Source: Sphagnum compactum
Taxonomy: Eukaryota > Bryophyta > Sphagnopsida > Sphagnales
NCBI GenBank assembly: GCA_965153455.1
Contig: OZ234500.1
Coordinates: 1,798,001-1,862,000, forward strand
Direction: 5' to 3'
Length of the DNA: 64,000 nucleotides
The translations under genes and the position numbers were made by a program. Shown here in pieces: positions 1 through 12,600 of this stretch. Positions within the stretch are counted from its first letter, which is position 1, and each line of letters starts with the position of its first letter. The notes beneath the pieces were generated by a model that saw only the letters and a program-made list of their open reading frames with translations, did not search any database and had not been told where the DNA came from.

Positions 1-2726
1 GCAACAGATCTGTTTTTTTCTTTGCTTTTGGAGAAAACCTGGCAGACAAGAAGCTGCACAATTTGCTGTAGAAAACATAATAAGCTGCATTTCTGGAGGA
101 CTTCTTCAGCCATGGTTTTTTGCCTTAACATTATATAACATCCAAGTATTTGCACCGGGACCACAAGACCTTGTTGTGCTGCTGATCCCAGTTAGTCATG
201 ATTGTAGGCATGGAGCTCTAAATCACAGTATCAGTCAGTCATGCTAGACTACAAAAGAATCTCATGTTCTTGGCAAATTTTAGTTTGTTTGTTCTTCTGT
301 GCAATTATCTTAAATGCCTTGAAGCAACAGCACCTTCTTCACATCCCCCCCACTGGTCGATTTACCAGGCCTAATGCAGGATGCTGCAAAAGCTTTGAAG
401 CATTGTGCTTGAGCATAATTGCACTTCCAAGGGTAAACAAGGGTTGTCAACCTACCAGTAGAATCAATAGAGTTGCACACAATTTTAGTCATGTAGTCAT
501 GTGCACCATTTCATTATGCATAGTCAGCCACCCTCTGTCATCATTGGGACTACATGACTAAGATCATTCGCCCTAGTCATCATTAACATGAGCTGCTGTT
601 GCAACATCTGCTGAGGAAAAAGTTTTGATAAGAGCTTGATACAAATCCCTGATGTTCAACCGAAGAAGAAACTTAAAATTTTCATTTAAAACAAAACCAT
701 AAATACTGTGTTGTTCTCAACTCTGCTTTGTATTTGTTTGAATACTGACATAAATGAAATTGTTTTGACAACAGGTTGGTGCATTCAAAGACAAGCTCAA
801 AAATTGCCATGTGTGGAAAAAACGGTGGAGACATAATTTTGTCCTCCCCCATATTGGAGAGAATGTCCACCCAAAGCATTGGATACCAGTAGCAGTACCC
901 TTTATGTGTAATGAGGTAATCAATAGCATCACAACATAAGACACAAAATTGCTTTTGAAACTTCAAAGGAATCTAGAATTGGTGTTTCTTTGTTTTTCTT
1001 ATTCTTTTTTTAGTGTAGCATATTACAACATGAGTAGCCTGCCAAATGTGTTGATGCCTCAATACTACCTTGATACTATGAAATGGCCTAAACCCACCAG
1101 CAAATTGATTGTTGGCTATGTCTAGAATTGTTGTGGAGTCTAGAATTAGGAGAAATCTAACAAGCAAGTCACCACTTTTGCACAACATGGGTGAGCAATC
1201 TTCAGAAATTGTCTTGTATTCTACTTCCTTGCTTTACATTATTTCTCCATCTGTTTTCATCAATCTACAAATTGTTCATGTTCATTGATGAGGAAACAAA
1301 TAGGCTACATAGTTGGACAGACTACAGGGTTGTGAGTGTAGAAAGCTGTTTTAAGTGAATTCAATTGAACTCCATTTTTTCTGTGCATTTGATTTTCTTT
1401 GCAAATATATCAGTTTCCTTCTTTGCTGTACCACTCATTTTTTGCTTCTGGAGCACAGTACTCTGGTTCTGTCTTTGTTCACAAGGAGGGCAGTTAGGTC
1501 TGCTTTCAAAAGATGTAACAAAGAGAGAAGAGATAAGAATTCAAACTCTGTGACCCAATTCCCCAGTGAGAATATAACAATATAGTTTGTGAGTGGTTAA
1601 TGATCTTGCTCAATACCATACATATTGAGGTTCTCTCTTTTCTCATGCTGGGGTTTCTCTCTTTCTCATGCCTGCATTAGCTGCTTGATGCTATGTTGTC
1701 AGATCTGCAATTGTCCATAACATGACTATTGGGTTATCTCTCAAAATTCATGCTATTCAGGCTGACTTGATTTGTGTATGAAGAATCTCTAACTACTTAT
1801 GAGAATTATTATATAGATTGTGCCAAGATCATTGTACATTCCTTCCATGACCCTGTGTTTTTTGTTTAAGATATGCAATCAAATGGCAATTTTAAGTTCT
1901 TTCTTGTTTTAGCAATATTATATATTGAAGCTCACTTCATATATTGATTGAAAAAACTGCATGCATTTGAGGGTTTAGGGTTTAGGTTTATAGGTGTTCT
2001 AATGTTGTATTTTGTACACTTCTAAGGGGTACTTATGGCTCTTTATGCGGCATTTTTAACATGCGGCATTAGTATCTTAACATGACCTATCTTGGTAGTT
2101 TGGCCTGTGCTGCTGGCCCAAGCGTGAACAACAGGACCTTGATGACAGAGCTTTGATTGTGAAAAAAACTATCCCAAATTGTCTACTTATGCATCCAAAT
2201 TGTTGTTGCAAAAGATATTGGTACTTTTTATTAAAATGTTCAAAACATTGAATTCTAGAATTTTGATAAGGCAAGTAGTACTCAAAAAGTCTCCCTCATT
2301 TGGCATGAGCAAGGGTTATGGCCAAAGAGTATTTTGAGATTTGCAAACATTGATTTTTTTTGCTATGGGATTGAAGAAAGCTTGTGAATTAGTTATAAGA
2401 TGCATGCATCCAAAGTTCAAAACCTTTTTTTGTGTGATCTTTCTTGTTGATTGGCCAATTAAATTTTGCCTCAGCCCAATATTGTGGGGATATACCTATT
2501 ATGCTCCGCTATTATGAGAGCCAAATTCATGATAAGGTAGTAGACCTTATGTATCAATTTTCTTCTCTTGCCTCAAATTCCTCTTTGTTTCAAATTGCCA
2601 AAAGTGGAAGTGGTTCAAATTGTTTCTCCATTTGGCTTTGACATTTCTTGACTTGAAATATATTTGACAATTCGCATGGTGAAAGAATGCATAATCATGA
2701 AATAATGGATGAAGTTTTCACCCCAG
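1..2726. other. No recognisable gene (intergenic)
   Basis: I see no protein family here. An open frame without a start runs from base 2 to 244 on the plus strand (about 80 codons). It could be the end of an exon entering from the left, but nothing in it is recognisable. The other open frames are short and biased toward Phe, Leu and Cys, as expected from AT-rich DNA read by chance. A short run of telomere-like TTTAGGG units occurs near 1970-1990. Confidence 0.5.
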
Positions 2727-2852
2727 TTGTGGGAGCATATCAAATGTATCTTGTACCCAAAAAATTCAAACTCGACTCATCATTCTCAATAGGGACTTTC
2801 TGAGCTGAGTTTGAATTCTTGGGTCCAAGGTACATTTGATATGCTACCACAA
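2727..2852. repeat. 126-nt near-perfect hairpin (small MITE or miRNA-like foldback)
   Basis: The two arms (about 2727-2778 and 2800-2852) are reverse complements with only a handful of mismatches over about 50 nt, around a loop of about 21 nt. The outer ends read TTGTGGGAGCATATCAAATG and, on the other arm, its complement with one change. The size and pairing fit a plant pre-miRNA as well as a miniature inverted-repeat element. No target duplication was clear, so the class is open. Confidence 0.55.
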
Positions 2853-5029
2853 ATAGCGTGGAAATTTCATTCATTATTTTGTCGCACATTGTTGTGGGTT
2901 GCATGAATGTGCGATGAATGATGAAGAAAATCACCAACCATTCCATCACACATTGGTAGACCAAAACCCAAGCATTTCAGCATATAAGAAATAACCAAAG
3001 CTTTTAACAAGATTTTCTAATGTGGTTCCTTGTTCCTTGTACCTTTTGCACACAAGAGTTTCAAGGAAAACTGGTAGTCTTCAAATTCACAAACAAAGCA
3101 GTTATTTTCACAACGCAAAGAGAAGTGCAAACGGATGAATTGCTGGCCCAACTAACCTTAAGATGAAAAAAGAACCCATTCGTCCAAAACTGGCACAAAT
3201 CTATAAAAAAATGTTAAATGATGTTTGTGTGTGTTGTCTAAACTTATAATTTTCAAGCTTAACCCCCTCACTCCTTTGCACTAGCACACCTTCATGGATT
3301 TTAAAAGGTCAATTAATATGTGTCTTTCCATGTCCATGTTATTATATTAAAACAATCCTATGCACTTACATGAACATGGGGGGTGGAGGGGGGATTTGTG
3401 ATAGATAACAATGAATTATTGAGAACCATATGGGAACATAAGAGAATCTTACCCGGAGGACCAAGGGCATTACATTTGTGCTACTAAAGGAAATGACGGC
3501 CCAAACATTATGGACAAAAGGTCTTTTTCCATAAAACATGGACATTGTGCGCACCTATCCGTTGAAAATTGTTGGGTGGTGTTTTGGAAAAAGAAAACCC
3601 TTCTAACTCGATCCAACCTTCTTAGATAAGCTTGTTAGCATATTTTGTTTTGTTGTTTTCGGGGAGTAGAATCGAATAAGGATGGCCACTTTGCTCAACT
3701 TCCAAGGGGCCATCAACACCCACTCTTCACATAACCAATCCACATCTCTGGGTGAACATAAAGAAACATCATGATGTTTTTTATAATGTTGACTTTTGAT
3801 TCGGTACTTTACTTCGGTTCATTCACTTTTATATACGGTGGTCAATGGGATGGAAAATTGAGCAAACTTGTGTAAGAAGTCATATGGACAACAACTTTGA
3901 ATGAAATTTGGGGACAAAAGTACTGAAGTAGGGACTCCGAAGAGGCACCACCAATAATCTTTCTTGACTTTGGTGGTTGCGGTAGGTGTGCACCACTTGC
4001 AAAGGCAGGTTAGGTCATCATTGTACGGGTGCTAGTCATGTGGTTTTCTCTCATCTTGGATCATGGTCTTTTGTTAAGTCCCTTTAGACCTTTAAAGAAT
4101 GGAAAAAGAGATGGGATTTTTGAAATTTGTGCCAAGTCATTAAACCTTTTAAATGAAGTTCAAGTTTTTCAAAAGAAGTTCTTGAATCATCAAACCATAA
4201 GTTCAATCAAAATTTCCATAAAAAATTATAAATTCAAACAAAAGTTCCAACTTCAAAATAAATTATAAACTTTGATATTTTAAAATAGTAATATTTAAAT
4301 ATGAATTGTGTGAATTTTCTTTGTCAATGATAGGGTTTGATTTGTATTTGATTAAGTCATATAAACAAATCCCAATAGACCCCAATCAGTCCTAGCCAAG
4401 AAACATACCCATTATTATGCAAGTGCAAGAAAAAGTTCAAATCAAACCCTAAAATTAAGTAAACCCTAAACCCACATCCCCGCACACCCTTCTCCTTGTC
4501 CGTCACAAATTTGCCTTGCTCAAACAACTTGGCAATAGTTGCCCGCTGCCAATGCATCTGCTAGTTCCCTCCGATGCTTTTGCATGTGCTCCATCAGCTC
4601 TTCCATCACCCCAGTAATTTCTTTCTAAAGTTTTGCGATCTCAGCTTTGTGATCACCTCCAACAACGATGTCGGAGCAGTTCAAAATGTTCATCAGACAT
4701 CAATTCGAGTAATTTCAAAACCCTAAAAGTTGCCACCAGCCCTCTCTCCTTAAAAAAGAAAAAAGAAAAAAACCCTAAATTTTTCGGCTTCATCCAATAA
4801 GTTTTTATTGTCAAAAAAATTCATGATGTAGTAATTTGCAATGCGGGTGTGACTAATTAATGGACTAATTGACTAACCTCTATTGATGTTTTTAGACAAA
4901 TTATTTTAGGGTATTATTCCCCAACACTCCAATAAAAGTTTTGATTATAATAATGGCCTCAAAAGTTGCAAAGCAAAACTGACATGCAAAGGGCAAAGTT
5001 CTGAAGTCCCGAACTCAACTTGGCTGAAA
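2853..5029. other. No recognisable gene (intergenic)
   Basis: AT-rich DNA with several short open frames and no motif I recognise. Nothing in it looks like exons joined by splice sites. Confidence 0.5.
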
Positions 5030-6360
5030 ATGACATTGCAAAGGCCAAAAACTTCTTTATAAAAAGGGTAAAGTGCAAGCACTAGAAAGTTACCAAAGAA
5101 ACCATATTAAATTGAAATACATGGATGAGAAGGCTTTTGAAATAACCACATGAACAAAGTGCAAATGTGAGATGGCTAACAAAAAACCATATAAGTGAAG
5201 TCAAGTGTGGAACTAGTTGGCAACAAAAGCTTTATAAGTCAAGTCAAGTGTGAAACTAGTTTGGTAACAAAAATCTTATAATATTGAAGTATGAATGTGA
5301 GAAGGGTACCAAAAAAACCCATACAAAAATGAAGCACAAGTGTGTAAAGACTAGCAAAAGCACCATATTAAACATGAAGTCCAAATGTGAGAAGGCTAAC
5401 AAATAAAGTTTATACATGAATTTGTTCAAAGCAAGTAATGAAAAGGTTATAAGAAAATGTAATTGTATATCATAATAGCAGATTGGATTTAGGAGTGGGT
5501 GCTGAATTATTATTTTTTAATTTATTAAAATGCATCCCAATATAATATAATATTTTTCAAGTTTTTTGACCTACTTTATAAAAGTATTCAATATTTTAGA
5601 CCTGAATGAGGATGTTAGTCATTTTTCATTCATTTTGATACATTGCACCTATCCATTACATTTCTTAATTTATTGTGATTTTTTTTATTCTTGTTCGTTA
5701 TCCTTAACTTTACAAAGCTATGAAAGTAGTGAGTGCATTGCACTAGGATGCATGGAAGATTTGTGCTATAAGGATGGATAAGAACTTTATTCATTTGGGA
5801 GTGATGTTTAGTGTTTTTAAACAACCTTTTGGTAAATTTTGATGTTTACATACCATTTTTCCCAAAAATTTCCACCCAATTTATATGGTGGGTAGAAAAA
5901 AATAATTTACATTTACACTTACACATATGTGGATGAGAGGCTTACACATACATATAGTGTATACGAGTTTCAAGTTTTTATTTACACTAACACACAAGGT
6001 ATGTCTAAAACCAAATGTACACCCAATATTGGTTACAACTCAACAGGCTAACAAAAAAAAACCCACAGAAATTTTCAACTACAAGTGTGAGAAGCTAACA
6101 AAAACCCCTTAAAAGAACCATGTAAAATGAAGTATAAGTAATAAGAAGAAGGCTAACAAAACACCCCCCACCCAATTATATACCATAAGGGAGATCAAGG
6201 GTGCAAAAGCATAGCTCCAAAACAAAAAAAAAAACCCCTAAAAATTAAAAAATTAAGAAAGAAAAAAACCAAACCTTCCAAAAAGTGAACTCCAAATGTG
6301 ATGAGAAGGCTAAGGAAAAAGAAAAAACACCATAGAAACAAACTTCCAGTGTGAAAATGC
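5030..6360. repeat. Decayed tandem repeat array, unit about 50 bp
   Basis: A loosely conserved unit recurs many times: a block like AAGTGTGAGAAGGCTAACAA followed by an A-rich stretch and CCATAT. It is clearest from 5048 to 5420, is interrupted by unrelated AT-rich sequence, and resumes from about 6045 to 6360. Copies have diverged strongly in length and sequence. The array ends just before the promoter and leader region of the YSL gene. Confidence 0.5.
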
Positions 6361-6524
6361 AAAGCAGGCCAAACCAAGCCAACCAGCTTCAAGCCAACCC
6401 AAAGAGGCCAGAGAGGAGGAGGCATTGATTATGTATGCAAAGTAAAGTGAAGAAGGGGGGGTGTGAAGTGTGAACACTGAAAGGGGAGAAGGAAAAAAGC
6501 TGCAAAAAGAGTGTGATATAACAG

Positions 6525-6530
6525 TATAAA
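6525..6530 (+). promoter_or_regulatory. Possible TATA box of the YSL gene
   Basis: TATAAA lies in the context ACAGTATAAATGCAGCAGC, about 870 bp before the chosen start codon. If used, the transcript has a leader of roughly 840 nt, which could itself hold an intron. Position and match are the only support. Confidence 0.3.
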
Positions 6531-6559
6531 TGCAGCAGCAAAGAGAGAGGGGAGAAACA

Positions 6560-7396
6560 AAATTCATTTCACCACCTTTCTGACACACTTCCATGCACTT
6601 TGCAACTCTCTCTTCTGTCTACTGTCACCACCTGCACACAGATTTCTACCCACTGGATAGCTTTCTTTTCTATACTGGAGTGCTCAAACACTACTTGTTT
6701 ATGTTCATGTGGTCGTGTTATTCTTCTTTTTGTGCTCTTTAAAGTCCAGTGATGCTGCTGAAACAGGTGTAAAACTGATGTTATGTTGTTGTTGTTGTTG
6801 TTGTAAAGTTGCTTATCAGTTTTGTTTCTTTAACTAGTTTTTCCTCCTTGGATTTCATCTTTTGTTTGTGTGACATTGGTGAGGATTGTGAAGTCTGCTT
6901 GTTATTTGGTGGCTGACCCATTTTGTTGCTTTCAGTTTTTTAGTTTTTTTTTTTGGTTGGGTTTGTGTGTATTCTGTTTGAAGGTTTGGTGTTTTTTTGG
7001 GGAAAGATTTTGGGTTTGGCTTGTAGCTCTGTAGGTGAGGGAGTTTGTGTGTACCTGCAAACAGAAGAGAGAGAGAGAGACACACACACATATGGAGTTG
7101 TGGGTAGTTTTTTTTGGGGAGCAAAAGAAAGATGGTCATGCAGGAAGTTGGTGAAAATATGCACACAAACAAAGTAGTGTTGTTGCAAAGGATTTAGACT
7201 TGCAATCTATTCCTTTCTGCAGTCTTTGCAACAAATTTAGTTGAAGTAGGAGGAATCTTGAGAGGAGGAGGAGGAGGAGTGGGGAAGAAGAACAAGAACA
7301 AGAAGAGGAGGGGAGCCTGGGGAATCATCAAGGGGGCGTTGGAGTGGAGTATTTGGGAATTCATTCCAGAGCAAGCTTGAAGGTCTTGAGGCATCC
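6560..7396 (+). other. Putative 5' leader of the YSL gene
   Basis: Pyrimidine- and T-rich DNA with a (GTT)n run near 6786-6803, a GA repeat near 7066-7080 and a purine-rich block at 7257-7320. It contains several short upstream ATG frames. I found no coding similarity, so I read it as untranslated leader, possibly with a leader intron; the boundaries are not visible. Confidence 0.4.
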
Positions 7397-10300
7397 ATGG
7401 GTGCACACGGAGTGCAAGATGAGGCATCAGATGTGGGACTACACCATAGACCTCCTCCTTCTGCTGCTGGTACTATCTCCTCCATTGAGTTTTGCTCAGG
7501 GAACTCAAGGATGATGGGCAACAAGAACAGCAAAGAACCAGACCCATCATGGCCAGCATCAGAAGAGAAATACCAGCTGCAGCAGGATGGTGATGCAGCA
7601 CTTGGAGGAACTACACTGGAGGATGCATATGAAGGGGTGGAAATTCCGGCATGGCACAACCAAATCACCTTGAGGGGCTTGCTGGTGAGTCTTGTGTTGG
7701 GCACCTTGTTCTGCATCATCACCCACAAGCTGAATCTCACAGTGGGTGTCATTCCTTCCTTGAACATCTCAGCGGGTTTGTTGGGATTCTTCTTCATCAA
7801 GACGTGGACCAAAGTTCTTTCCAAATGTGGCATCTGGAGTACTCCCTTCACACGCCAGGAGAACACTGTCATCCAAACTTGTGTTGTTTCCTGCTATGGC
7901 ATTGCCTTCAGTGGTGAGGACTGAGCATTCTTCCCCTACTACTCCCTCCTCCCATTTTGGCACCTGTGGTTTTTTTCTCCTCCTTCCTGAATGTTGGGGT
8001 TTTTTTTGTTCTTCAGATTTTGTGGGATTGTGATCATCACTGTGACGCCTGACTCTTGAAATAGGGTTTTTGTTTTGAGGTATTTGCATTGTGTTGTTGT
8101 TTACAGGAGGATTTGGATCGTATTTGTTGGGTATGGACCAGAAGACGCATGACCAGGTTATCAGTCCCTCTGCAACATCTGGAGCACCTGTCATTGAACT
8201 CCCAGGAAACCAGCTGGTGAAGAATCCAGCATTGGGTTGGATGATTGGCTTCGTCATCACAGTCAGCTTCCTTGGCATCTTCTCAATCGTTGCACTACGA
8301 AAGGTACCTCCTCCTCCTCACATTTACAGAAATTCTGTTGTTGTTGCTTGTGTTGTTGACAAGGAACACATTGACTGCTAAAAAGCGTTGATGGACATCT
8401 CACACATTTACTTACACAGCAGCATACAAAGTTCTTCTTGCAACATTTGATATTCTTTGCTGATGCAGTGAACTAGTGTACAAGACTTTTCCTTAGATTC
8501 CTTTTCTGATTTTCACATGGTGTTTGTGATTATGGGGATGTTTGCAGATCATGATTATAGACTATAAACTGACTTATCCCAGTGGCACGGCAACAGCCAT
8601 CCTCATCAACAGCTTCCATTCACCAGAAGGTGCTGAGGTTGCCAAGTAAGTGTTTTTTTGTGCTGACAACCAGGTATCTTCCACACAACTTTTTTCATGG
8701 TGTGCACCCATTCCCCAGCTGTGCTGTGAATGAAGAATGCAGAATTCAAGTCTAATATCATATCAGTGGTGCTCTTGTACCACTTCCACTCAAAACAAAG
8801 GCACAAAAGCTCCCTCCTTCTGCTTACAGACTCTTAGATGCTTGTTTACGAACCAGGGTGAGATGATGGTCCCCATTCAGAAAGGTGGTGACAAGTGGGT
8901 GGGTTGTCTGTGTGTGCAGGAAGCAAGTGAAAGTTCTGGGGAAGAATTTTACACTCAGCTTTGCTTTTAGCTTTTTCAAGTGGTTTTTCAGTGGGATCGG
9001 TGATAATTGTGGATTTGACAACTTCCCTACTTTAGGTCTCACAGCATTTAAAAATCGGTAAATTTATGTTGCCAGCATGTGCTCTTCTTTGTTGCTGCAC
9101 AGTGCAAGAAAATAGAATCAAAGAAAAGTGCATGCTGTCAATATCCATGTGTGCACATAATTCCTTTCAGCTTTTGAAAACACCATTTGCCTCGCCCCCC
9201 CCCTTTGTTCCTTCCTCCTGCAGCTCTCTCTATTCTTCTTCTTCTTATTATTTTGTTTTCTTTGTACTTTTTCGTGCAATGTACAAAAACAGCTTGTATT
9301 TCGACTTCAGTTTGACATACGTGGGAGCAGGCATGATTTGTCCACACCTTGTGAATGTTTCTCTGCTCTTGGGTGCCATCCTTTCTTGGGGCCTCATGTG
9401 GCCACTCATTCAAAACCATCAAGGTGACTGGTATCCAGCTGGGCTTGCAGCAACCAACTTCAAAGGACTCTATGGCTATAAGGTATGCAAAACACTGTCA
9501 TTTTCTTTTATCATGCTGCAGTTATGATCATTGAACTAATACTCTATGAAAATGAATGGATAAATAACAGATCTGGGTGCCAAACTGAAGACTGTTTGGG
9601 TGGAACTAATCCAGAAGAGAAAATTGGCAGGTCTTCATTGCAATCGCTCTAATCTTGGGTGATGGCTTGTACCACGTTGTCAAGATCACAATCATATCTG
9701 CACATTCAATGTTCATTCACCACAAAAACCGCCAACAGCTGCCAGTTGTTGCAGAGGGTATTGGATCTGTGAACTCAACACAGTGCAGTTCAATATCCTT
9801 TTGATTGTTGTACTCTGCAGTAGAAATTAAGTTTGTAAAAATTGATTGATTCTTTTAAGATCCAAAGTCCTTCTGTTTGCCACTCTTGAGCTGTTTCAGG
9901 TGATTATGGTGGGAAAACCTGAGAAATTGATGATGAGAAGCCAGGATCTGCAAACATTTGAAATTGGCATACTGATGAGCATTCATGTATAATTGTTTGG
10001 GTTTTGCAGGAGAATTGGATATGCTGGAGAAGGATAAGAAGAGACGCGATCTCGTGTTTCTAAAAGAAGGGATCCCATTGTGGGCAGCAGGAGCAGGTTA
10101 TGTCTGCCTGGCAGCCATTTCCATCGGGGTTATGCCCCAAATTTTCACACCAGTGAAATGGTACTTTGTGTTGGTTTGCTACATAATTGCACCCATCCTT
10201 GCCTTCTGCAATGCCTATGGTTGTGGACTAACAGACTGGAGCTTGGCATCCACATATGGGAAATTGGGTCTCTTCATTTTTGCTGCATGGGCGGGTGCCA

Positions 10301-10950
10301 ATGGAGGTGTTCTTGTGGGACTTGCAGTTTGTGGTGTTATGATGTCAATTGTATCAACAGCCTCAGATCTAATGCAGGACTTCAAGACAGGCTACCTCAC
10401 ATTGTCATCACCACGCTCAATGTTTGTGAGCCAGTTAGTGGGTACTTTGATGGGATGCTTTTTGGCCCCTGCCACCTTCTGGATGTTTTACAAGGCATTT
10501 GACCTTGGGGATCCAAATGGTGAATACCCAGCCCCATATGCACTTGTATATAGATCAATGGCACTGGTTGGTGTCGAAGGATTTAAGGTGCTGCCCACAC
10601 ATTGCTTGCAGCTGTGCTATGGATTTTTTGCAGCTGGTGTGGCTATCAATGCTGTGCGCGACTTGTTGCCAAAGAAAGTCTCACAGTATATTCCCATTCC
10701 AATGGCAATGGCAATTCCATTCTACATTGGTGGGTATTTTGCAATCGACATGTTTTTGGGAACTGTCATCAAGTTTTATTGGGAGAGAATGAACAGGAAG
10801 AAATCTGACATATTTACACCTGCCATTGCTGCTGGTTTAATCTGTGGAGATGGTGTGTGGACTATCCCATCTGCCATTTTGGCTTTAGCAAAAGTCAATC
10901 CGCCACTTTGCATGCAATTCTTACCAGCAAAGGTTGCAGCAAGATCTTAG
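7397..10950 (+). CDS. YSL: Yellow-stripe-like (YSL) metal-nicotianamine transporter, 7 exons
   Basis: Members of this oligopeptide-transporter family move metal-nicotianamine complexes (Fe, Cu, Zn, Mn) across the plasma or inner membranes. Exons by splice consensus and phase: 7397-7913, 8107-8303, 8548-8645, 8920-9057, 9311-9482, 9631-9757 and 10010-10950, giving 729 residues, a normal YSL length. Family blocks are unbroken across junctions: [13 protein letters not shown] over exons 1/2, [13 protein letters not shown] in exon 3, [14 protein letters not shown] in exon 5, and [32 protein letters not shown] and [20 protein letters not shown] in exon 7. Many hydrophobic segments fit a polytopic membrane protein. 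A second possible start lies at 7511 (MMGNKNSKE), 38 codons in; the first ATG was kept because the frame is open. No frameshift or stop is seen, so the gene looks functional. The nearest neighbours are not metal-related. Confidence 0.93.
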
Positions 10951-11015
10951 AGCAGAAACAATCAATACTCAAATCTGTAACTTCAGCCCCAGAACATATT
11001 CAGTCAAGTTAACAC

Positions 11016-11021
11016 AATAAA
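11016..11021 (+). terminator. Candidate polyadenylation signal of the YSL gene
   Basis: AATAAA sits 66 bp after the YSL stop codon in a T- and A-rich 3' region. Plant poly(A) signals are loose, so this is only a plausible site. Confidence 0.35.
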
Positions 11022-11029
11022 CAGGTGAT

Positions 11030-12090
11030 CAAGCTGCTGGGCAATATTCTTTTCAGATTCTTGCTCATCATGCATGATTTCTGGTTGTAAATAGGAGTTA
11101 TAAAAGAATTCCAATTCCTCTTGTCAAGCCTTGATCCTTAGTTTGGATTTGTTCTATACATCTGTTGTTTCAGTGAACTGCGGATTTTAGCAAGCAGCTC
11201 TGATAACCAGCTTTAATGGAATGCAACATCTCTTCAATATCATTATCTACATTGCAGCAATCAACAATGTGCATTGCGGATTGTCAAGTTGAGAATTGTT
11301 GAGTTGACACTCATATTGATATGCCGTGGCACACTCTAAACCCTAAAGTGGAACTGGAACCAATCTTTGAAGAAAATCCGAGTTTGGTCAAAGATCTAAC
11401 CCCAAACTGGAACTGTGAGACCTGTGAACCAATAGCATAATTCCATTTAGCACTGCAGCCCATAAGGGAACTCATATATGGAAGCTATTTTACTGAATTC
11501 AATTCCAAACATTTGGACTAAGCTCAGGATGTTTGCCCCTTTTACACAACCTCAAAACAATTCATGCCCATGCCATTCAGTACCATGGTGACTGACATAG
11601 TTAGGAATGAAAGTACTACATAGTAAATGAGAGAGAAGGGAGAGGGAGAGAGAGAGTTTAGGGAATGTTTTAGGTCTTGGTATTTCCAAGTGTTTCCTAT
11701 ATACTTGTCAATGTGCTCCTCAAGTTGTTGCCATCGGCACCACACTTTACCTCATATCCTTGGCACAAAGTTGCACCGATGATCTATTTTGGAATTGTCA
11801 CATTGCATGCAAATTGTGCTCACCGGCTCACCTTTTGACGGGGTTGTTCTTCCACTACTCAAAGAACATGAAAGGTTTGACACTAGTAAGATCTTATGTG
11901 CAGTATTAGCTAATTTGGTGAAGGTGATAGCATTGTCCATGTTCTGGACAAATTGAATTGAGTGTGCTTGTTCACCAAGAATACTGGGTTTTTCTTTCAC
12001 TACTCAGAACATGATATCAAAAGGTTGTCACTACCATAGTACCTTGGGTCACTTCAACACATGTTTGTCAAATAATTGATTCATTTTGAG
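11030..12090. other. No recognisable gene; 3' flank of YSL
   Basis: Contains the likely 3' UTR of the YSL gene, a GA-rich run near 11628-11655 and two minus-strand open frames (11542-11745 and 11752-12000) with no motif I recognise. Confidence 0.4.
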
Positions 12091-12149
12091 GACTCCATTT
12101 CAACAAATGATACATTCTCGAAATCAGATTTCATCAATTAATTTCAATG

Positions 12150-12600
12150 ATCTATTGTTCAATGGCAACTGTCTGTGAAGCAATGTTTCATTGTTTTTCT
12201 TGTGATAAAGCTCATAGATCTGTGATTGCACAATGAACTTCTTCAAGTTTACCTACTATCATTTGATTAACAAGCTCCACTACTTTGTTGTAGGAGGCCC
12301 CTTTTTCTTTCCTAAGAATGATTTGCCAATTTCTTTGTTCACAAACTCATGTCATGCCATCAATTGTACTCTTCACATCAATATAATTTAAACATCCAAA
12401 ATTTCATGTGCAATAATGTGCTTACACATGTATATTACTAATTTATAGTGTTCTATCATGTACATATAATTAGTAAACGTTTTAGTTTATTTCATTATTA
12501 ATAGGTTCTTCAAGGCTCCAAGTCCATTTATGTTTTTAAAAAAAATGTATGTGACAAATTAGAGTAATTAAAGGGTGAAAGCACATTATCCCCTTCAAAA
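12150..12600 (-). pseudogene. MTPSL pseudogene: last exon and end of intron 4
   Basis: Read on the minus strand, 12345 down to about 12150 aligns base by base with exon 5 of the intact MTPSL gene at 44771-45046. The blocks encoding the GEMYNL and ILGKEE region and the TAEVVNQ region are recognisable despite substitutions and small indels. Similarity runs upstream into intron 4 as far as about 12570-12600, which shows common descent rather than a processed copy. Exon 4 is not recognisable beyond. Same strand and order as the exon 1-3 remnants at 20062-22609, so both are probably parts of one torn gene. Confidence 0.75.

Noticed and set aside
7237-8278. Long minus-strand frames opposite the YSL exons (211 and 169 codons)
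   Set aside because: They mirror the YSL coding strand, cross its introns and carry no domain.
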